Translations under genes and position numbers: made by a program | Notes under the pieces: generated by a model | Database searches by the model: none | Told to the model about the DNA's origin: nothing | The model's input: only the letters and a program-made list of their open reading frames with translations | Part shown: in pieces, positions 1 to 12,264 of the stretch | Position numbering within the stretch: the first letter of the stretch is position 1 | Layout: every line of letters begins with the position of its first letter | Source of the DNA: Nitriliruptoraceae bacterium | Lineage (GTDB): Bacteria > Actinomycetota > Nitriliruptoria > Nitriliruptorales > Nitriliruptoraceae | Assembly: GCA_007122985.1 (NCBI GenBank) | Contig: SKSM01000318.1 | Span: 1-38,845 of the forward strand | Length of the DNA stretch: 38,845 bases | Reading direction: 5' to 3'

Positions 1-355
1 GACCCCTCACCGAGCTCGGGGACGATGCGGGCGAGCTCGCTGCGGCCGGGTCCGAACACCTCCGTCAGGCGGGCGTGCCCGAACTCGTCGGCAAGCCGGC
101 GCAGGATCTCCGCCAACGGTGCGAACGGCAGCTCGCTTCCCCCACCTCAACGCACCGGCCGACCACGGTCCGCATTCCGGCGTCCTCGCCCCGCCGCACG
201 ACCTCCTCCACGAGGCGGGACTTCCCGACACCGGCCTCACCGGAGACCACTGCCAGACGGAAGGCGGCCGATGCCACCTCACCAACGAGCCGATCCAGCT
301 CCTCGAGCTCACGATGGCGGCCGACCGACTCTGGACTGCTGACCCGTCGTCGCAT
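1..355 (-). CDS. AAA_16 / LuxR-family regulator-type ATPase, N-terminal part, runs off window start, apparent frameshift near 139-143
   Basis: ORF 65..355(-) begins MRRRVSSPESVGRHRELEELDRLVGEV..VVSGEAGVGKSRLVEEV (Walker A); after VGRCVEVGE the homologous-looking text SELPFAPLAEILRRLADEFGHARLTEVFGPGRSELARIVPELGEG continues in a different frame with no stop to position 1. Confidence 0.5.
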
Positions 356-464
356 GCTCAGACCACGCCCCTCCCTGGGACGCGGGCGAGCCTACGCAAC
401 GCCCCCGTACCGAGGAAGGCCTGCAGTCGCTACCGACGGCAAGCCGCGCGCAAGCGTTCCGATG

Positions 465-539
<75 letters not shown>

Positions 540-625
540 CGGGCGACACGGCGGATCGCGTCGCGGCGGCGCAGCGTAGCGAGCGGTGCGTCCGGGGGCG
601 AACCCCGGCAGGGTCGTCGCCGACG

Positions 626-1153
626 TCAACGACCTTCGAACAGCGACTGGTCGGCGCCGTCGTCGTGTTCTGCCGGCGACCGGACCCGGGCTCCGCTCGC
701 TGGCGTCGCCTGGTCGCCGTGCGCGCGTGCGGGGGCACGTGGGCCGCTCGGTTGGGTGCCCGCGGTCACCGGACGAGCGGTCGCGGTCTTCGGCTGGGCT
801 CCCGAGCCGTCCTCGATGATGCCGATCACCAACCCGCCGGTCAGGTCGGCGATGAGGTTGTGCAGGAAGGCGAAGAACACCAGCACGGCGGTCTGCACGA
901 TCACCCACATGCCCCCGAGCAGCGCGAGCGCCTGGAACAGGTTGCCGGCATTGACCCCGCAACTGGTGAATCCGACGTCCAGGGCGATCTCGCAGACCTG
1001 GTCGACGATCTGCAGCCGGTCGATGATGAACCACACCACCGCCGCGACCAGCATGAAGATCACGAACAGCACGACGTTGGCCACGGCCCCGAACTTCAGG
1101 ACCGACCATGGATCGAGCCGCTTGATCGTCAACCGTCGTCGGACCACGTGCAC
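626..1153 (-). CDS. DUF3566-family transmembrane protein
   Basis: RRRLTIKRLDPWSVLKFGAVANVVLFVIFM..; two hydrophobic segments; canonical position downstream of gyrA and next to tRNA-Ile. Confidence 0.85.
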   Translation of the reverse strand: MHVVRRRLTIKRLDPWSVLKFGAVANVVLFVIFMLVAAVVWFIIDRLQIVDQVCEIALDVGFTSCGVNAGNLFQALALLGGMWVIVQTAVLVFFAFLHNLIADLTGGLVIGIIEDGSGAQPKTATARPVTAGTQPSGPRAPARAHGDQATPASGARVRSPAEHDDGADQSLFEGR

Positions 1154-1213
1154 TCCTACCGCCCGCGGGGGATGCTACCTGCGGGATCGCCGCGAACCGC
1201 GACACCCCACGGT

Positions 1214-1645
1214 CTAGCGTTCCGCGCCGCGCATCGACCCGGTCAGGCGTCCGTCCGGGTCCGACAAGAAGCACACGACCTCCCGATCGTCCTGCTCCTG
1301 CCACGACTCCTCGGTCGGCCAGAAGGCAGCGGCCTGCAGATCGGAGTCGGCGTAGGCCGTGCCGACATACACCTCGAAGCGTGTCCGGCAACCGTCCTCG
1401 GCCTCGGCCCGCACCTCGTCGGATCCCGGCCAGGCACCGTCGTCGAGGTCGTAGGTCGCATAGACCTCGTGATCGTGCGGTTGGTCACAGTCGACCGAGG
1501 ACACCGACTGGACCGAGCCGTCGCCCGGCTGCACCTGGTCGAAGCAGTCTCCGGCGTCCAGGCTGAACACGTCGACCTCGTCCGTGCAGCCGACGGCGAC
1601 GGCTGCGACCACCACCAGCAGTCCGACGAGGTGGTGGCGTGGCAT
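1214..1645 (-). CDS. small secreted lipoprotein, septum-formation-domain-like
   Basis: Start re-assigned to MPRHHLVGLLVVVAAVAVGC (lipobox-like VAVGC) inside ORF 1214..1711; body DAGDCFDQVQPGDGSVQSVSSVDCDQPHDHEVYATYDL resembles DUF4190/septum formation domains. Confidence 0.65.
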   Translation of the reverse strand: MPRHHLVGLLVVVAAVAVGCTDEVDVFSLDAGDCFDQVQPGDGSVQSVSSVDCDQPHDHEVYATYDLDDGAWPGSDEVRAEAEDGCRTRFEVYVGTAYADSDLQAAAFWPTEESWQEQDDREVVCFLSDPDGRLTGSMRGAER

Positions 1646-1733
1646 CGAAGATCCTTGGGGTCGCAGCGGGGCAGCGGGGCAGCGGTGGATCGGCGCACAG
1701 GGACGCCACACACGGGACGTGGATCGGGGAATG

Positions 1734-4403
1734 CTACTGACCGGACGGGGCAGCCGGATCCTCCACCGCTTCCGCGTCCGACTCCTCCTCGACCACGAGC
1801 GCGACGGCCACGACGGCGGCGCCCGCGCCTGGCCGCATCAGCGACACGCCCTGGGTCGCCCGCCCCATCGGCCGTACGTCAGCGAGGTCCATGCGGATCA
1901 ACGTCCCGTTGTCGGTCACCAGCAGGATCTCGGCTTCGTAGGGGACGACCAACGCACCCGCCAGCCCGCCGCGCGACTCGGAGATCTTGACCGTCCTGAC
2001 CCCGAGCCCGCCACGTCGCTGCGTCGGGTAGCGCACGATCGGCGTGCGCTTGCCGTAGCCCTGCTCGGTGACGACCAGCAGGTAGGACCCATCGTCTTCG
2101 TCGCCGGCGACCGGCGACATGGCCAGCAGTTCGTCGCCGTCCACGAGGCGCATACCCCGGACGCCGGCGGCGTTGCGCCCCATGGCGCGGGCGTCATCCT
2201 CGTGGAACCTGATCGCATGGCCACCACGCGAGACCAGGATCAGGTCGCGCCGGCCGTCGGTCACCGCGACCTGGGTGAGCTCGTCGCCCTCGTGGAGGTT
2301 GATGGCGATCAGGACCGACCGGGGTGAGTCGAAGTCGGAGAGCCGGGTGCGCTTGATGGTTCCCTGCCGGGTCGCGAACACCAGGAAGCGGTCGTCGGTG
2401 AACTCGCGCAGCGCGAGCATCGCCGCGACGGTCTCACCGGGCTCGAGCGCGAGACCGGGCACGTTGGCGACGTACACGCCCTTGGACGACCGTGCCTTCT
2501 CAGGAACCTGGTAGGCCTTGATCCGGTAGACGCGCCCGCGGTTGGTGAAGAACAACAGGTGGTCGTGCGTGGAACACGTCAGGAGGCGCGAGACGATGTC
2601 GTCCTCCTTCATGTCGGTCCCACGGACACCCCGCCCACCACGGCGCTGAGTGCGGAAGGAGTCGACCGGCGTGCGCTTGATGTAGCCCGCCCGCGTCAGG
2701 GTGATGACCACGTCATCGACGGGGATGAGATCCTCGACCGTCATGGCGCCGTCATCGGGGACGATGCGGCTGCGGCGTTCGTCGGCGAAGCGGCCACGGA
2801 TCTCCGACAGCTCCTCCTTGATCACCTCGCGCACGCGTGTGGGGTCGTCCAGGATGGACCTGAGCTCGGAGATCAGCTGCTGGAGCTCGTCGTACTCCTC
2901 CTGGATGCGCTGACGCTCGAGCTGCGCGAGCCGGCGCAGCTGCATGTCGAGGATCGCCTGTGCCTGGATCTCCGAGAGCTCGAACCGGGTCATCAACTGC
3001 GACTTGGCCGCGTCGGCCGACTCGCTCCCACGGATCAGGGCGATGATCTCGTCGACGTTGTCGAGGGCGATCAGCAGCCCTTCGAGGACGTGGGCGCGCT
3101 CCTCGGCCTTGCGCAGGCGGTACCGGGTCCGCCGGGTGATGACGTCGACCTGGTGGGCGACGTAGTGCGACAACGCCTGGTCCAGCGTCAGGGTGCGGGG
3201 CACGCCGTCCACCAGTGCCAGCAGGTTCACACCGAAGCTGTCCTGGAGCTGGGTGTGCTTGTAGAGCTGGTTGAGCACCACCTGCGCGTTGGCGTCGCGC
3301 TTGAGGTCGATGACCATGCGCATGCCCTCACGCGAGGACTCGTCGTGGAGGTCGGCAATGCCGGTGATCACCTTGTTGTTGACCAGCTCGGCGATCTTCT
3401 GCAGCAGGTTCGCCTTGTTGACGAGGTAGGGGATCTCGGTCACCACGATGCGCTCACGGTCGCGGCCGCGCTCCGGCTCCTCGATGGTGCACACCGCCCG
3501 GACCTTGATCGAGCCGCGCCCGGTGGTGTAGGCGTCGTAGGCCCCCTGGTTGCCGAGGATGAGCCCGCCGGTGGGAAAGTCCGGGGCGGGCACGTAGTCC
3601 ATCAGCGCCCGTGCGTCGAGGCTCGGGTCGTCGATCAGTGCGATCGTGGCGTCGATGAGCTCGCCGAGGTTGTGCGGTGGGATGCTGGTCGCCATCCCGA
3701 CCGCGATGCCCGTGGCTCCGTTGGCCAACAGGTTGGGGAACCGGGAGGGCAGGACGATCGGCTCGTCCTCATAGCCGTCGTAGTTCGGGATGAAGTCGAC
3801 CGTCTCCTCGTCGATGTCACGCAGCTGCTCCATCGCGAGGCGCGACAGGCGTGACTCGGTGTAGCGCATCGCCGCCGGCGGATCGCCGTCGATCGAACCG
3901 AAGTTGCCGTGGCCGTCGATCAGTTCGTAGCGGATGGAGAAGTCCTGGCCCATCCGCACCAGCGCGTCGTAGATCGCCGAGTCACCGTGCGGGTGGTACT
4001 TCTTCATCACGTCGCCGACGGCGGAGGCGCACTTGCGGTACGGGCGATCCGGCCGCAGTCCGGTCTCGTCCATCGAGTACAGGATGCGTCGGTGCACGGG
4101 CTTGAGGCCGTCACGTACGTCCGGCAGCGCCCGCCCCACGATGACGCTCATGGCGTAGTCGAGGTACGAGGCGCGCATCTCGTCCTCGATCACCACCGGC
4201 TCGACGCGGGCGGCGAGCACCCCACCGGTCTCGTCCAGCGGCGTGCCGTCGTCGGCACGCGGCACGGGGTCACCGGGGATCGGCGCTACGGCACCGTCGG
4301 CCGGCGTCCCCGCGTCCGCGCCGAGCGCACCGCCGACGGCGGGCTCCTCGCCGGACGCCGGGTCGTCGGTCGGGTCGGTCGGGTCGGTCGGATCGTCGGC
4401 CAC
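1734..4403 (-). CDS. gyrA: DNA gyrase subunit A
   Basis: [50 protein letters not shown], GyrA box QRRGGRG; GTG start preceded by GGAGG-like RBS. Confidence 0.98.
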   Translation of the reverse strand: MADDPTDPTDPTDDPASGEEPAVGGALGADAGTPADGAVAPIPGDPVPRADDGTPLDETGGVLAARVEPVVIEDEMRASYLDYAMSVIVGRALPDVRDGLKPVHRRILYSMDETGLRPDRPYRKCASAVGDVMKKYHPHGDSAIYDALVRMGQDFSIRYELIDGHGNFGSIDGDPPAAMRYTESRLSRLAMEQLRDIDEETVDFIPNYDGYEDEPIVLPSRFPNLLANGATGIAVGMATSIPPHNLGELIDATIALIDDPSLDARALMDYVPAPDFPTGGLILGNQGAYDAYTTGRGSIKVRAVCTIEEPERGRDRERIVVTEIPYLVNKANLLQKIAELVNNKVITGIADLHDESSREGMRMVIDLKRDANAQVVLNQLYKHTQLQDSFGVNLLALVDGVPRTLTLDQALSHYVAHQVDVITRRTRYRLRKAEERAHVLEGLLIALDNVDEIIALIRGSESADAAKSQLMTRFELSEIQAQAILDMQLRRLAQLERQRIQEEYDELQQLISELRSILDDPTRVREVIKEELSEIRGRFADERRSRIVPDDGAMTVEDLIPVDDVVITLTRAGYIKRTPVDSFRTQRRGGRGVRGTDMKEDDIVSRLLTCSTHDHLLFFTNRGRVYRIKAYQVPEKARSSKGVYVANVPGLALEPGETVAAMLALREFTDDRFLVFATRQGTIKRTRLSDFDSPRSVLIAINLHEGDELTQVAVTDGRRDLILVSRGGHAIRFHEDDARAMGRNAAGVRGMRLVDGDELLAMSPVAGDEDDGSYLLVVTEQGYGKRTPIVRYPTQRRGGLGVRTVKISESRGGLAGALVVPYEAEILLVTDNGTLIRMDLADVRPMGRATQGVSLMRPGAGAAVVAVALVVEEESDAEAVEDPAAPSGQ
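4365..4391. repeat. short tandem repeat, about 3 copies of a 9-bp unit (GGGTCGGTC), inside gyrA 5' end
   Basis: gtcggtcgggtcggtcgggtcggtcgg; encodes the DPT-DPT-DPT run of the GyrA N-terminal extension. Confidence 0.75.
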
Positions 4404-4456
4404 GGGGTCCTCCAGATGGGCCTGTTCCCGCTAGGCGCCGGACGGCGCCGACAGGA

Positions 4457-4777
4457 TCAGCGCTGGTCGTGTCGGTCGTCCGGCCCCGTCTCACGGCCGG
4501 GGTCTGGCTCGTGGTCGGGCCGGACTCCACCCGGGTCGGTGCCGGGGTCAGACGGCGGGCGGGCATCGTGATCGGTGAGGTGGGCGTTCGGATCGGTCGG
4601 GTGGAAGGTCTCGGCCCGTCGCCCGGCGGCATGCAGCAGCAGTCCGCTCAGCAGACCCGCGACGACGCCGACCCCCACCGATCCACCGGCCGGCAGGCCC
4701 AGGAAGATGCCGAGCGCAGCGATCGCCCCCGCGACGAGGACGGCCGCGGTCAACGCAGCGCGCAGGTTGCGATCCAT
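4457..4777 (-). CDS. small membrane protein of unknown function
   Basis: MDRNLRAALTAAVLVAGAIAALGIFLGLPAGGSVGVGVVAGLLSGLLLHAAG: two TM segments, hydrophilic tail; lies between gyrA and gyrB on the same strand. Confidence 0.6.
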   Translation of the reverse strand: MDRNLRAALTAAVLVAGAIAALGIFLGLPAGGSVGVGVVAGLLSGLLLHAAGRRAETFHPTDPNAHLTDHDARPPSDPGTDPGGVRPDHEPDPGRETGPDDRHDQR

Positions 4778-4778
4778 C

Positions 4779-7221
<2,443 letters not shown>

Positions 7222-7465
7222 CTACCAGGGCACCCCTGCCGCCTCGGCGCACTGAGACCGCCTGTGGACGACGCAACCCCCTCTCGGCTACCCCACCCGC
7301 GGAGACGGGGCTGGCTTGTCCCTCGACGACGAGAAGCCGCACACCGCACCAGGGGGGCCGGCAGCGCACGAACGGGTGTGGGAACGGGTGTGGTGGTGCG
7401 GGTCGCTGCGCCGCCCTGGACGCACGGTGACCGGGGGCGGGGCACGGCGCCGCGACGGTGCTCGC

Positions 7466-8170
7466 TCAGGTGCCGCTGACCTGGTCTGCGAGCGCCGACA
7501 TCTGGTCCTGTCCGATGATCCCGGTCAGCCGCGAGGCCACCTGACCGTCGCCGTCGACCGCGACCCAGTACGGCGTCGCGGTGAGCCCGTAGGCCCGGGC
7601 GACCGACGAGTCCGCGTCGTCGACGATGATCGGATCGGTGAATCCCACCTCGGCGTACCAGTCCTGTGGCGGCCAGTTCGGCCGCGTCCGGTCGTGGCTG
7701 GTCGCGACGGAGACGAGTTCGACGTCGTCGGGGAGGTTGCCGGCCTCGAGCCAGTCGACCACGTGCGGCAACTCCTCGCCACAGGCGGGGCACCAGGACG
7801 CCATGAACGCGATCAGCTGTGGCTGGCCCGGCTCACCGATCGTCACCGGTGTGTCGTCGAAGTCCTGGCCGTCGACAACCGGTGCCGGTGCGCCGATGTC
7901 CGGATCGTCTCCGGGGTCCTGCGGGGCCGGCGAGAGATCCTCGCCGTCGATGGTGGGATCGCCGGCGACCTCGTCGACGGTGGGGATGTCGGGCGCCTGC
8001 GAGGACTCACCGGCCGAGAGCACGCCGATCACGACCGCGAGCCCGAGTACGAGCACCCCGACGCCAGCCAGCAGCAGACGCTGTCGACGCTGCTGGGCGC
8101 GCTTCTCGGCTTCACGTGCCTCGCGGTCGGCTTTGGCGCGTGCCTTGCGGTTGGAGGCGTTGCTCGACAT
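7466..8170 (-). CDS. membrane-anchored TlpA/DsbE-like thioredoxin-fold protein
   Basis: N-terminal charged segment and TM (LLLAGVGVLVLGLAVVIGVLSAG), then LIAFMASWCPACGEELPHVVDWLEAG..TPYWVAVDGDGQVASRLTG: WCPAC active site and cis-Pro TP. Confidence 0.85.
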   Translation of the reverse strand: MSSNASNRKARAKADREAREAEKRAQQRRQRLLLAGVGVLVLGLAVVIGVLSAGESSQAPDIPTVDEVAGDPTIDGEDLSPAPQDPGDDPDIGAPAPVVDGQDFDDTPVTIGEPGQPQLIAFMASWCPACGEELPHVVDWLEAGNLPDDVELVSVATSHDRTRPNWPPQDWYAEVGFTDPIIVDDADSSVARAYGLTATPYWVAVDGDGQVASRLTGIIGQDQMSALADQVSGT

Positions 8171-8252
8171 GGTGGTGCTCCGTAGCTGCGGGAAGAGATC
8201 GCGTCTGCAGTGTGTCGGGCCGGTCGACGGCTGTGACCGGTGGGCGGCCCGC

Positions 8253-8867
8253 TCACCGTGTCCGGGCGGCGAGGCTCAGCACTGTGATGGCCAGAAAACC
8301 GATCAGCGCCATGGTCGGCAGGGTGAGGAAGCCGAACTCCTCGACCCAGATCAACGAACAGGGCGCGACCGGATCACAGGCACCCCCGAGTGCCGGGTTG
8401 TTCTCGATGGTGATGTGCCAGACGGCGATCACGCTACCGATTGCGGTCAGCGGCACCGTGATCCGCCATACCTCGCGGTCCCCGCGAGCCGCCGCGACAC
8501 CGAGCACGATCACCAGCGGGTACATCGCGATGCGTTGGTACCAGCACAGGGTGCACGGGGTGTAGCCGGCCACCTCCGACAGCAGCAGTGAGCCGCCCGT
8601 CGCGACCGCGGCGATGGCGGTGGCCGTTGGCAGTGCGGCGGCTTGCAGCCAGTCGGGGACCCGTCGACGAACCAGCGCCACCGTCGTCCCGACGGCGATG
8701 ACGATCGCGACCAACGCGAGGATCGCGAACGTTCGTTCGGCGACAGCGATCACAGGGGGTGGCCTCACGGTCAGTTCGGGAACCGGCGCTGCGACGGCGG
8801 ACAGGGACGATGCCTCGAGCCGAGCACGCACGCGAGGGTACGACCTGACCGCAACTGGTGGTGGCAC
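8253..8867 (-). CDS. DsbB/BdbC-like disulfide bond formation membrane protein
   Basis: GYTPCTLCWYQRIAMYPLVIVLGVAA and GGACDPVAPCSLIWVEEFGFLTLPTMALIGFLAI: the two periplasmic Cys pairs and LCWYQR signature. Confidence 0.88.
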   Translation of the reverse strand: MPPPVAVRSYPRVRARLEASSLSAVAAPVPELTVRPPPVIAVAERTFAILALVAIVIAVGTTVALVRRRVPDWLQAAALPTATAIAAVATGGSLLLSEVAGYTPCTLCWYQRIAMYPLVIVLGVAAARGDREVWRITVPLTAIGSVIAVWHITIENNPALGGACDPVAPCSLIWVEEFGFLTLPTMALIGFLAITVLSLAARTR

Positions 8868-8900
8868 GCGGAGCCGTCGTGCCGACCGACGACGACGCGC

Positions 8901-9422
8901 TCACGGCTGTTCGAGGTCGCCCACGGTGATCTTGATCTCTCGGACGGTCCCGGAGCCGAGCACCGTGGCGGCGTTCTCGAGCAGCTGCGGCATCAGGTAG
9001 CGCAGCTGTGTCGCCCACGCCGGTGTGGCGGCCCGGACCACCAGCGTCCCACCGGCCAGTCGCACCGGTTCGCAGCGTCCGGCGAGCTGCTCACCGACGA
9101 TCTCGGTCCACCGTGCCTGAGCCCGTGACGCCCCGAGCCGCTCGCCCCAGCCCCGCCGGTCGATCAGGTCGCTGAGCGTCTCCCCGAGCGGGGTCGGTGG
9201 TCCGACCCGCCGCAGCCCGTCGGTTCCCTCGTCTGGCACGGTCCAATCGTCGTCGTCCGGCGGAGCCGGGTCGAACTGGTCGTGCTCCTGCTTCGCGCGG
9301 CGACGGGCCTGCTGCCGCCGCCGCTGCTCGTAGACGTCGTGTCCGACGTCGATCCGCCCCGCCCGACGCACCGACTTGGCGTCGGACGGGCGGTCACCGG
9401 GGCGCTTGTCATCCGGGCTCAC
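8901..9422 (-). CDS. dciA: DUF721 / DciA-family protein
   Basis: PLGETLSDLIDRRGWGERLGASRAQARWTEIVGEQLAGRCEPVRLAGGTLVVRAATPAWATQLRYLMPQLL; start overlaps recF stop by 4 nt. Confidence 0.85.
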   Translation of the reverse strand: MSPDDKRPGDRPSDAKSVRRAGRIDVGHDVYEQRRRQQARRRAKQEHDQFDPAPPDDDDWTVPDEGTDGLRRVGPPTPLGETLSDLIDRRGWGERLGASRAQARWTEIVGEQLAGRCEPVRLAGGTLVVRAATPAWATQLRYLMPQLLENAATVLGSGTVREIKITVGDLEQP

Positions 9423-10618
9423 GCGGCACCCACCGTTCCGTCGGTCGACGCACCGGCAGCGTCGTCCCGGGGGCGCAACCGGCTCAGTCCGTCGTCGTTG
9501 ACCACCTCGATGCGGCGACCGCCCAGAGGTACGTCCGCCTCGACCGCAGCGGTGACGATCACCTGGTCGAAGCCGCCGCAGGCGACGGCGAGCTGGTGTC
9601 GCCGGGCCTCGTCGAGCTCGGAAAAGACGTCGTCGAGCAGGATCACCGGTCGGTCACCGACCTGGGCGAGCACCTGCGAGGTCGCAAGCTTCAGCGCCAG
9701 GGCCAGTGACCACGCCTCGCCCTGCGACGCGTAGCCCTTGGCCGCGAGCTGACCGATGGTCAGCTCCAGGTCGTCACGGTGGGGACCGACGAGCGTCAGC
9801 CCACGGTCGAGTTCGTCGTCTCGGGCTTCGTCGAGGGACCGACGAAACGCTGCGGCGATCGGTGCCGTGTCCGGCACACCACCGTCAGCCTGGTGCGCAC
9901 CGACCTGCTCACCCGCCGTGGAGCGGTACCGCAGCCCGACACGCTCCGGGCGGTCGGCGAGCTGGCGGTAGCCGGTGTCGGTCGGTGCCTGCAACGCGCG
10001 GACGACCGCCACCCTCGCCGCCAGCAGGTGCGTGCCGTGGGTCACCAGCTGCTCGGTCCAGACATCGATCGTGCTCGTCGCGGCGTCACGGGCGCTGCCC
10101 CGGAGGGAGCGAGCCTGTTTGAGCAGCTGGTTGCGCTGCTTGAGCGCCCGCTCGTACTCCGCACGCGCAGCCGCGAACGCCGGGCGGCGTTGCGCCAGCA
10201 CGTCGTCGAGGAAGCGGCGACGTTCTGCCGGATCGCCGCGCACGATGCTCAGGTCCTCAGGTGCGAACAGCACCGCGCGAAGCACGCCGAGTGCCTCCCC
10301 CGTGCGACGGACGTCCTGGCCGTCCACGCGGGTTCGGGTGCGACGTCCCGTGCCGACCTCCAGCTCGACCGAACGACGACGTCGCTCATCGGTGAGCAGG
10401 TGGCAACGGATCACGCCGACCTCTGCGTCGACGCGGACGAGCGGTCCGTCCGACGCGACGCGGTGGGAGCGACCGGACGCCGCCCGGAAGATCGCCTCGA
10501 GCAGGTTGGTCTTCCCGTGCCCGTTTGAACCGATCAGGACCGTCGAGCCAGGTGCGAAGGTGCAGCTCGCCCGGTCATAGGAGCGAACGTCGGTGAGGTC
10601 CAGGCGCTCGAGGAGCAC
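9419..10618 (-). CDS. recF: DNA replication/repair protein RecF
   Basis: MLLERLDLTDVRSYDRASCTFAPGSTVLIGSNGHGKTNLLEAIFRAASGRSHR..VGPHRDDLELTI..VILLDDVFSELDEARR. Confidence 0.97.
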   Translation of the reverse strand: MLLERLDLTDVRSYDRASCTFAPGSTVLIGSNGHGKTNLLEAIFRAASGRSHRVASDGPLVRVDAEVGVIRCHLLTDERRRRSVELEVGTGRRTRTRVDGQDVRRTGEALGVLRAVLFAPEDLSIVRGDPAERRRFLDDVLAQRRPAFAAARAEYERALKQRNQLLKQARSLRGSARDAATSTIDVWTEQLVTHGTHLLAARVAVVRALQAPTDTGYRQLADRPERVGLRYRSTAGEQVGAHQADGGVPDTAPIAAAFRRSLDEARDDELDRGLTLVGPHRDDLELTIGQLAAKGYASQGEAWSLALALKLATSQVLAQVGDRPVILLDDVFSELDEARRHQLAVACGGFDQVIVTAAVEADVPLGGRRIEVVNDDGLSRLRPRDDAAGASTDGTVGAA

Positions 10619-10643
10619 GGAGGCCTCCGGCGCAGCGTGGTGG

Positions 10644-11756
10644 TCAACTGACCCGCATCGGCATCAGCAGGTAGGTGAGGTCGTCGACGTCACCGTCGGC
10701 GGCGTGTGGCTTGAGCACCGCCGGCTTGAGTCCGTCGCGCAGCTCGATGCGCACCGAGTCGGTGCCGGTCGCCTCCAGGCCGGAGAGCAGATAGGTCGGG
10801 TTGAAGGCGATCGACAGGCCCTCGCCATCGACCTCCGCAGGGACGGACTCGGCGGCGTCGCCCATCTCCTGGTTGGTGGCTTGCAGGTCGATCGACCCGT
10901 CGTCGAAGGTCAGGACCAATGGGGTGTTGGCCTGGCCCATGGCCACGATCGCGACACGCTGGAGCGCATCGGCGAGGGCTGTCCGATCCACGACCACCGA
11001 CGTCTCGTGCGCGTCGGGAAGCAGTGCACGGTAGTTCGGGAAGGAGCCTTCGATGAGCTTGGTCGTCAGGCGCCGGTCCCCGAACAAGAACGACACCTGG
11101 CCCTCCTCCAAGACCACGGTGACCGCTCCTCCGGCCTCGGCCGCACCCTTGGCTGCCTCCTGGAGCGATCGAGCCGGCACCAGCGCGCTGCCTTCGACCG
11201 CCTCCTCGAAGGGCACCGAGCGCACCGCAAGCCGGTAGCTGTCCGTCGCAGCGGCGGTCAGTCGTCCCTCGGCCGCCTCGAGCTGCACGCCGGTCAGCAC
11301 CGGCCGGCCCTCGTCGCTCGATGCTGCCCGTGCGACCTGGCCGACCAGGCGGGAGAAGGCATCGGCCTTGATGGTGCCCTGTGTCGCGCCTTCCGCCGGA
11401 GACGCCAGGCTCGGAAAGTCCTCCGCCTGCATCCCGCGGACCTTGAAGGTCGCCCGACCGCAGGTGATCTCCACACGGTCGCCGTCACCGTCGAGCTGGA
11501 CGGGTGCGTCGGGAAACCGTGCGACCAGCTGCGACAACAGCCGGCCTGGCAGCAGCACGGTGCCCGGACGATCGATCTGCACCGGAATCGAACTCTCGGC
11601 CGAGACCTCGAGGTCGGTGGCGCGACACACCAGCCGGCCGTCGACGGCCTCGAGCAGGATGCCCGAGAGAGCCGGGAGGGTCACCCGGGCACCAACGGTG
11701 CGGGTGGCCCATGACACGGCATCGGCGAACTCGGCACGCTCGGCACGCAGCTTCAC
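10644..11756 (-). CDS. dnaN: DNA polymerase III beta clamp
   Basis: Start re-assigned to GTG at 11756 (VKLRAERAEFADAVSWATRTVGARVTLPALSGILLEA) with upstream AGGAGG; ends LTYLLMPMRVS. Confidence 0.96.
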   Translation of the reverse strand: MKLRAERAEFADAVSWATRTVGARVTLPALSGILLEAVDGRLVCRATDLEVSAESSIPVQIDRPGTVLLPGRLLSQLVARFPDAPVQLDGDGDRVEITCGRATFKVRGMQAEDFPSLASPAEGATQGTIKADAFSRLVGQVARAASSDEGRPVLTGVQLEAAEGRLTAAATDSYRLAVRSVPFEEAVEGSALVPARSLQEAAKGAAEAGGAVTVVLEEGQVSFLFGDRRLTTKLIEGSFPNYRALLPDAHETSVVVDRTALADALQRVAIVAMGQANTPLVLTFDDGSIDLQATNQEMGDAAESVPAEVDGEGLSIAFNPTYLLSGLEATGTDSVRIELRDGLKPAVLKPHAADGDVDDLTYLLMPMRVS

Positions 11757-11776
11757 GGTGGTCCTCCTGGCCGGTC

Positions 11777-12222
11777 CAGTCCACAGCCGTGATGGAAATG
11801 GGGGTGTTCCTTGAAGGGATCCGTCACCGTAGTCGGGGCTGTGCACGCTGTGGACGAGGTGCATCGTCGCAGGTCAGATCCGGTCGAGGGGTGGTGGCGA
11901 GGTTGTGGGTGGACGGGCTGGTTGTCCACCGGGCCCAGAAGCACACGGATGTGCTTCCACGGAACGACGTGGGTGTCCACGGTTCGTCCCCCGGTCGTCC
12001 CCAGCGCCCGGCGGGAACTGGCCGCCAGCTGTCTCGGGCAGTGCACCGCCCGCCGGCCGACAGGGTCGCGCAGGGACGGCGGCAGGGGCGCGAAGCACCG
12101 GATCGAGGAGCGGCGTTGCCGGTCGTCCCGGGCGCGTCCACGGGCGTGCGGTACTTCTGCGCAGACGATCCACCGGGAATCCACAACCATGTCCACAAGA
12201 CGCTTGTGGAAACTGTGGACGG
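11777..12222. promoter_or_regulatory. oriC: DnaA-box cluster in the dnaA-dnaN intergenic region, candidate oriC
   Basis: Boxes or near-boxes read directly: CAGTCCACA 11777, TGTGGACGA 11849, TTGTCCACC 11922, GTGTCCACG 11973, GCGTCCACG 12134, GAATCCACA 12177, ATGTCCACA 12189, TGTGGAAAC 12205, TGTGGACGG 12214. Confidence 0.8.
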
Positions 12223-12264
12223 TGCAACTGCCCGGGTTGCTCGGCCCCGGAGGCGCCGGGCAGT

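Noticed and set aside
2559-3854. 431-aa plus-strand ORF
   Set aside because: Fully antisense to gyrA, no recognisable motif.
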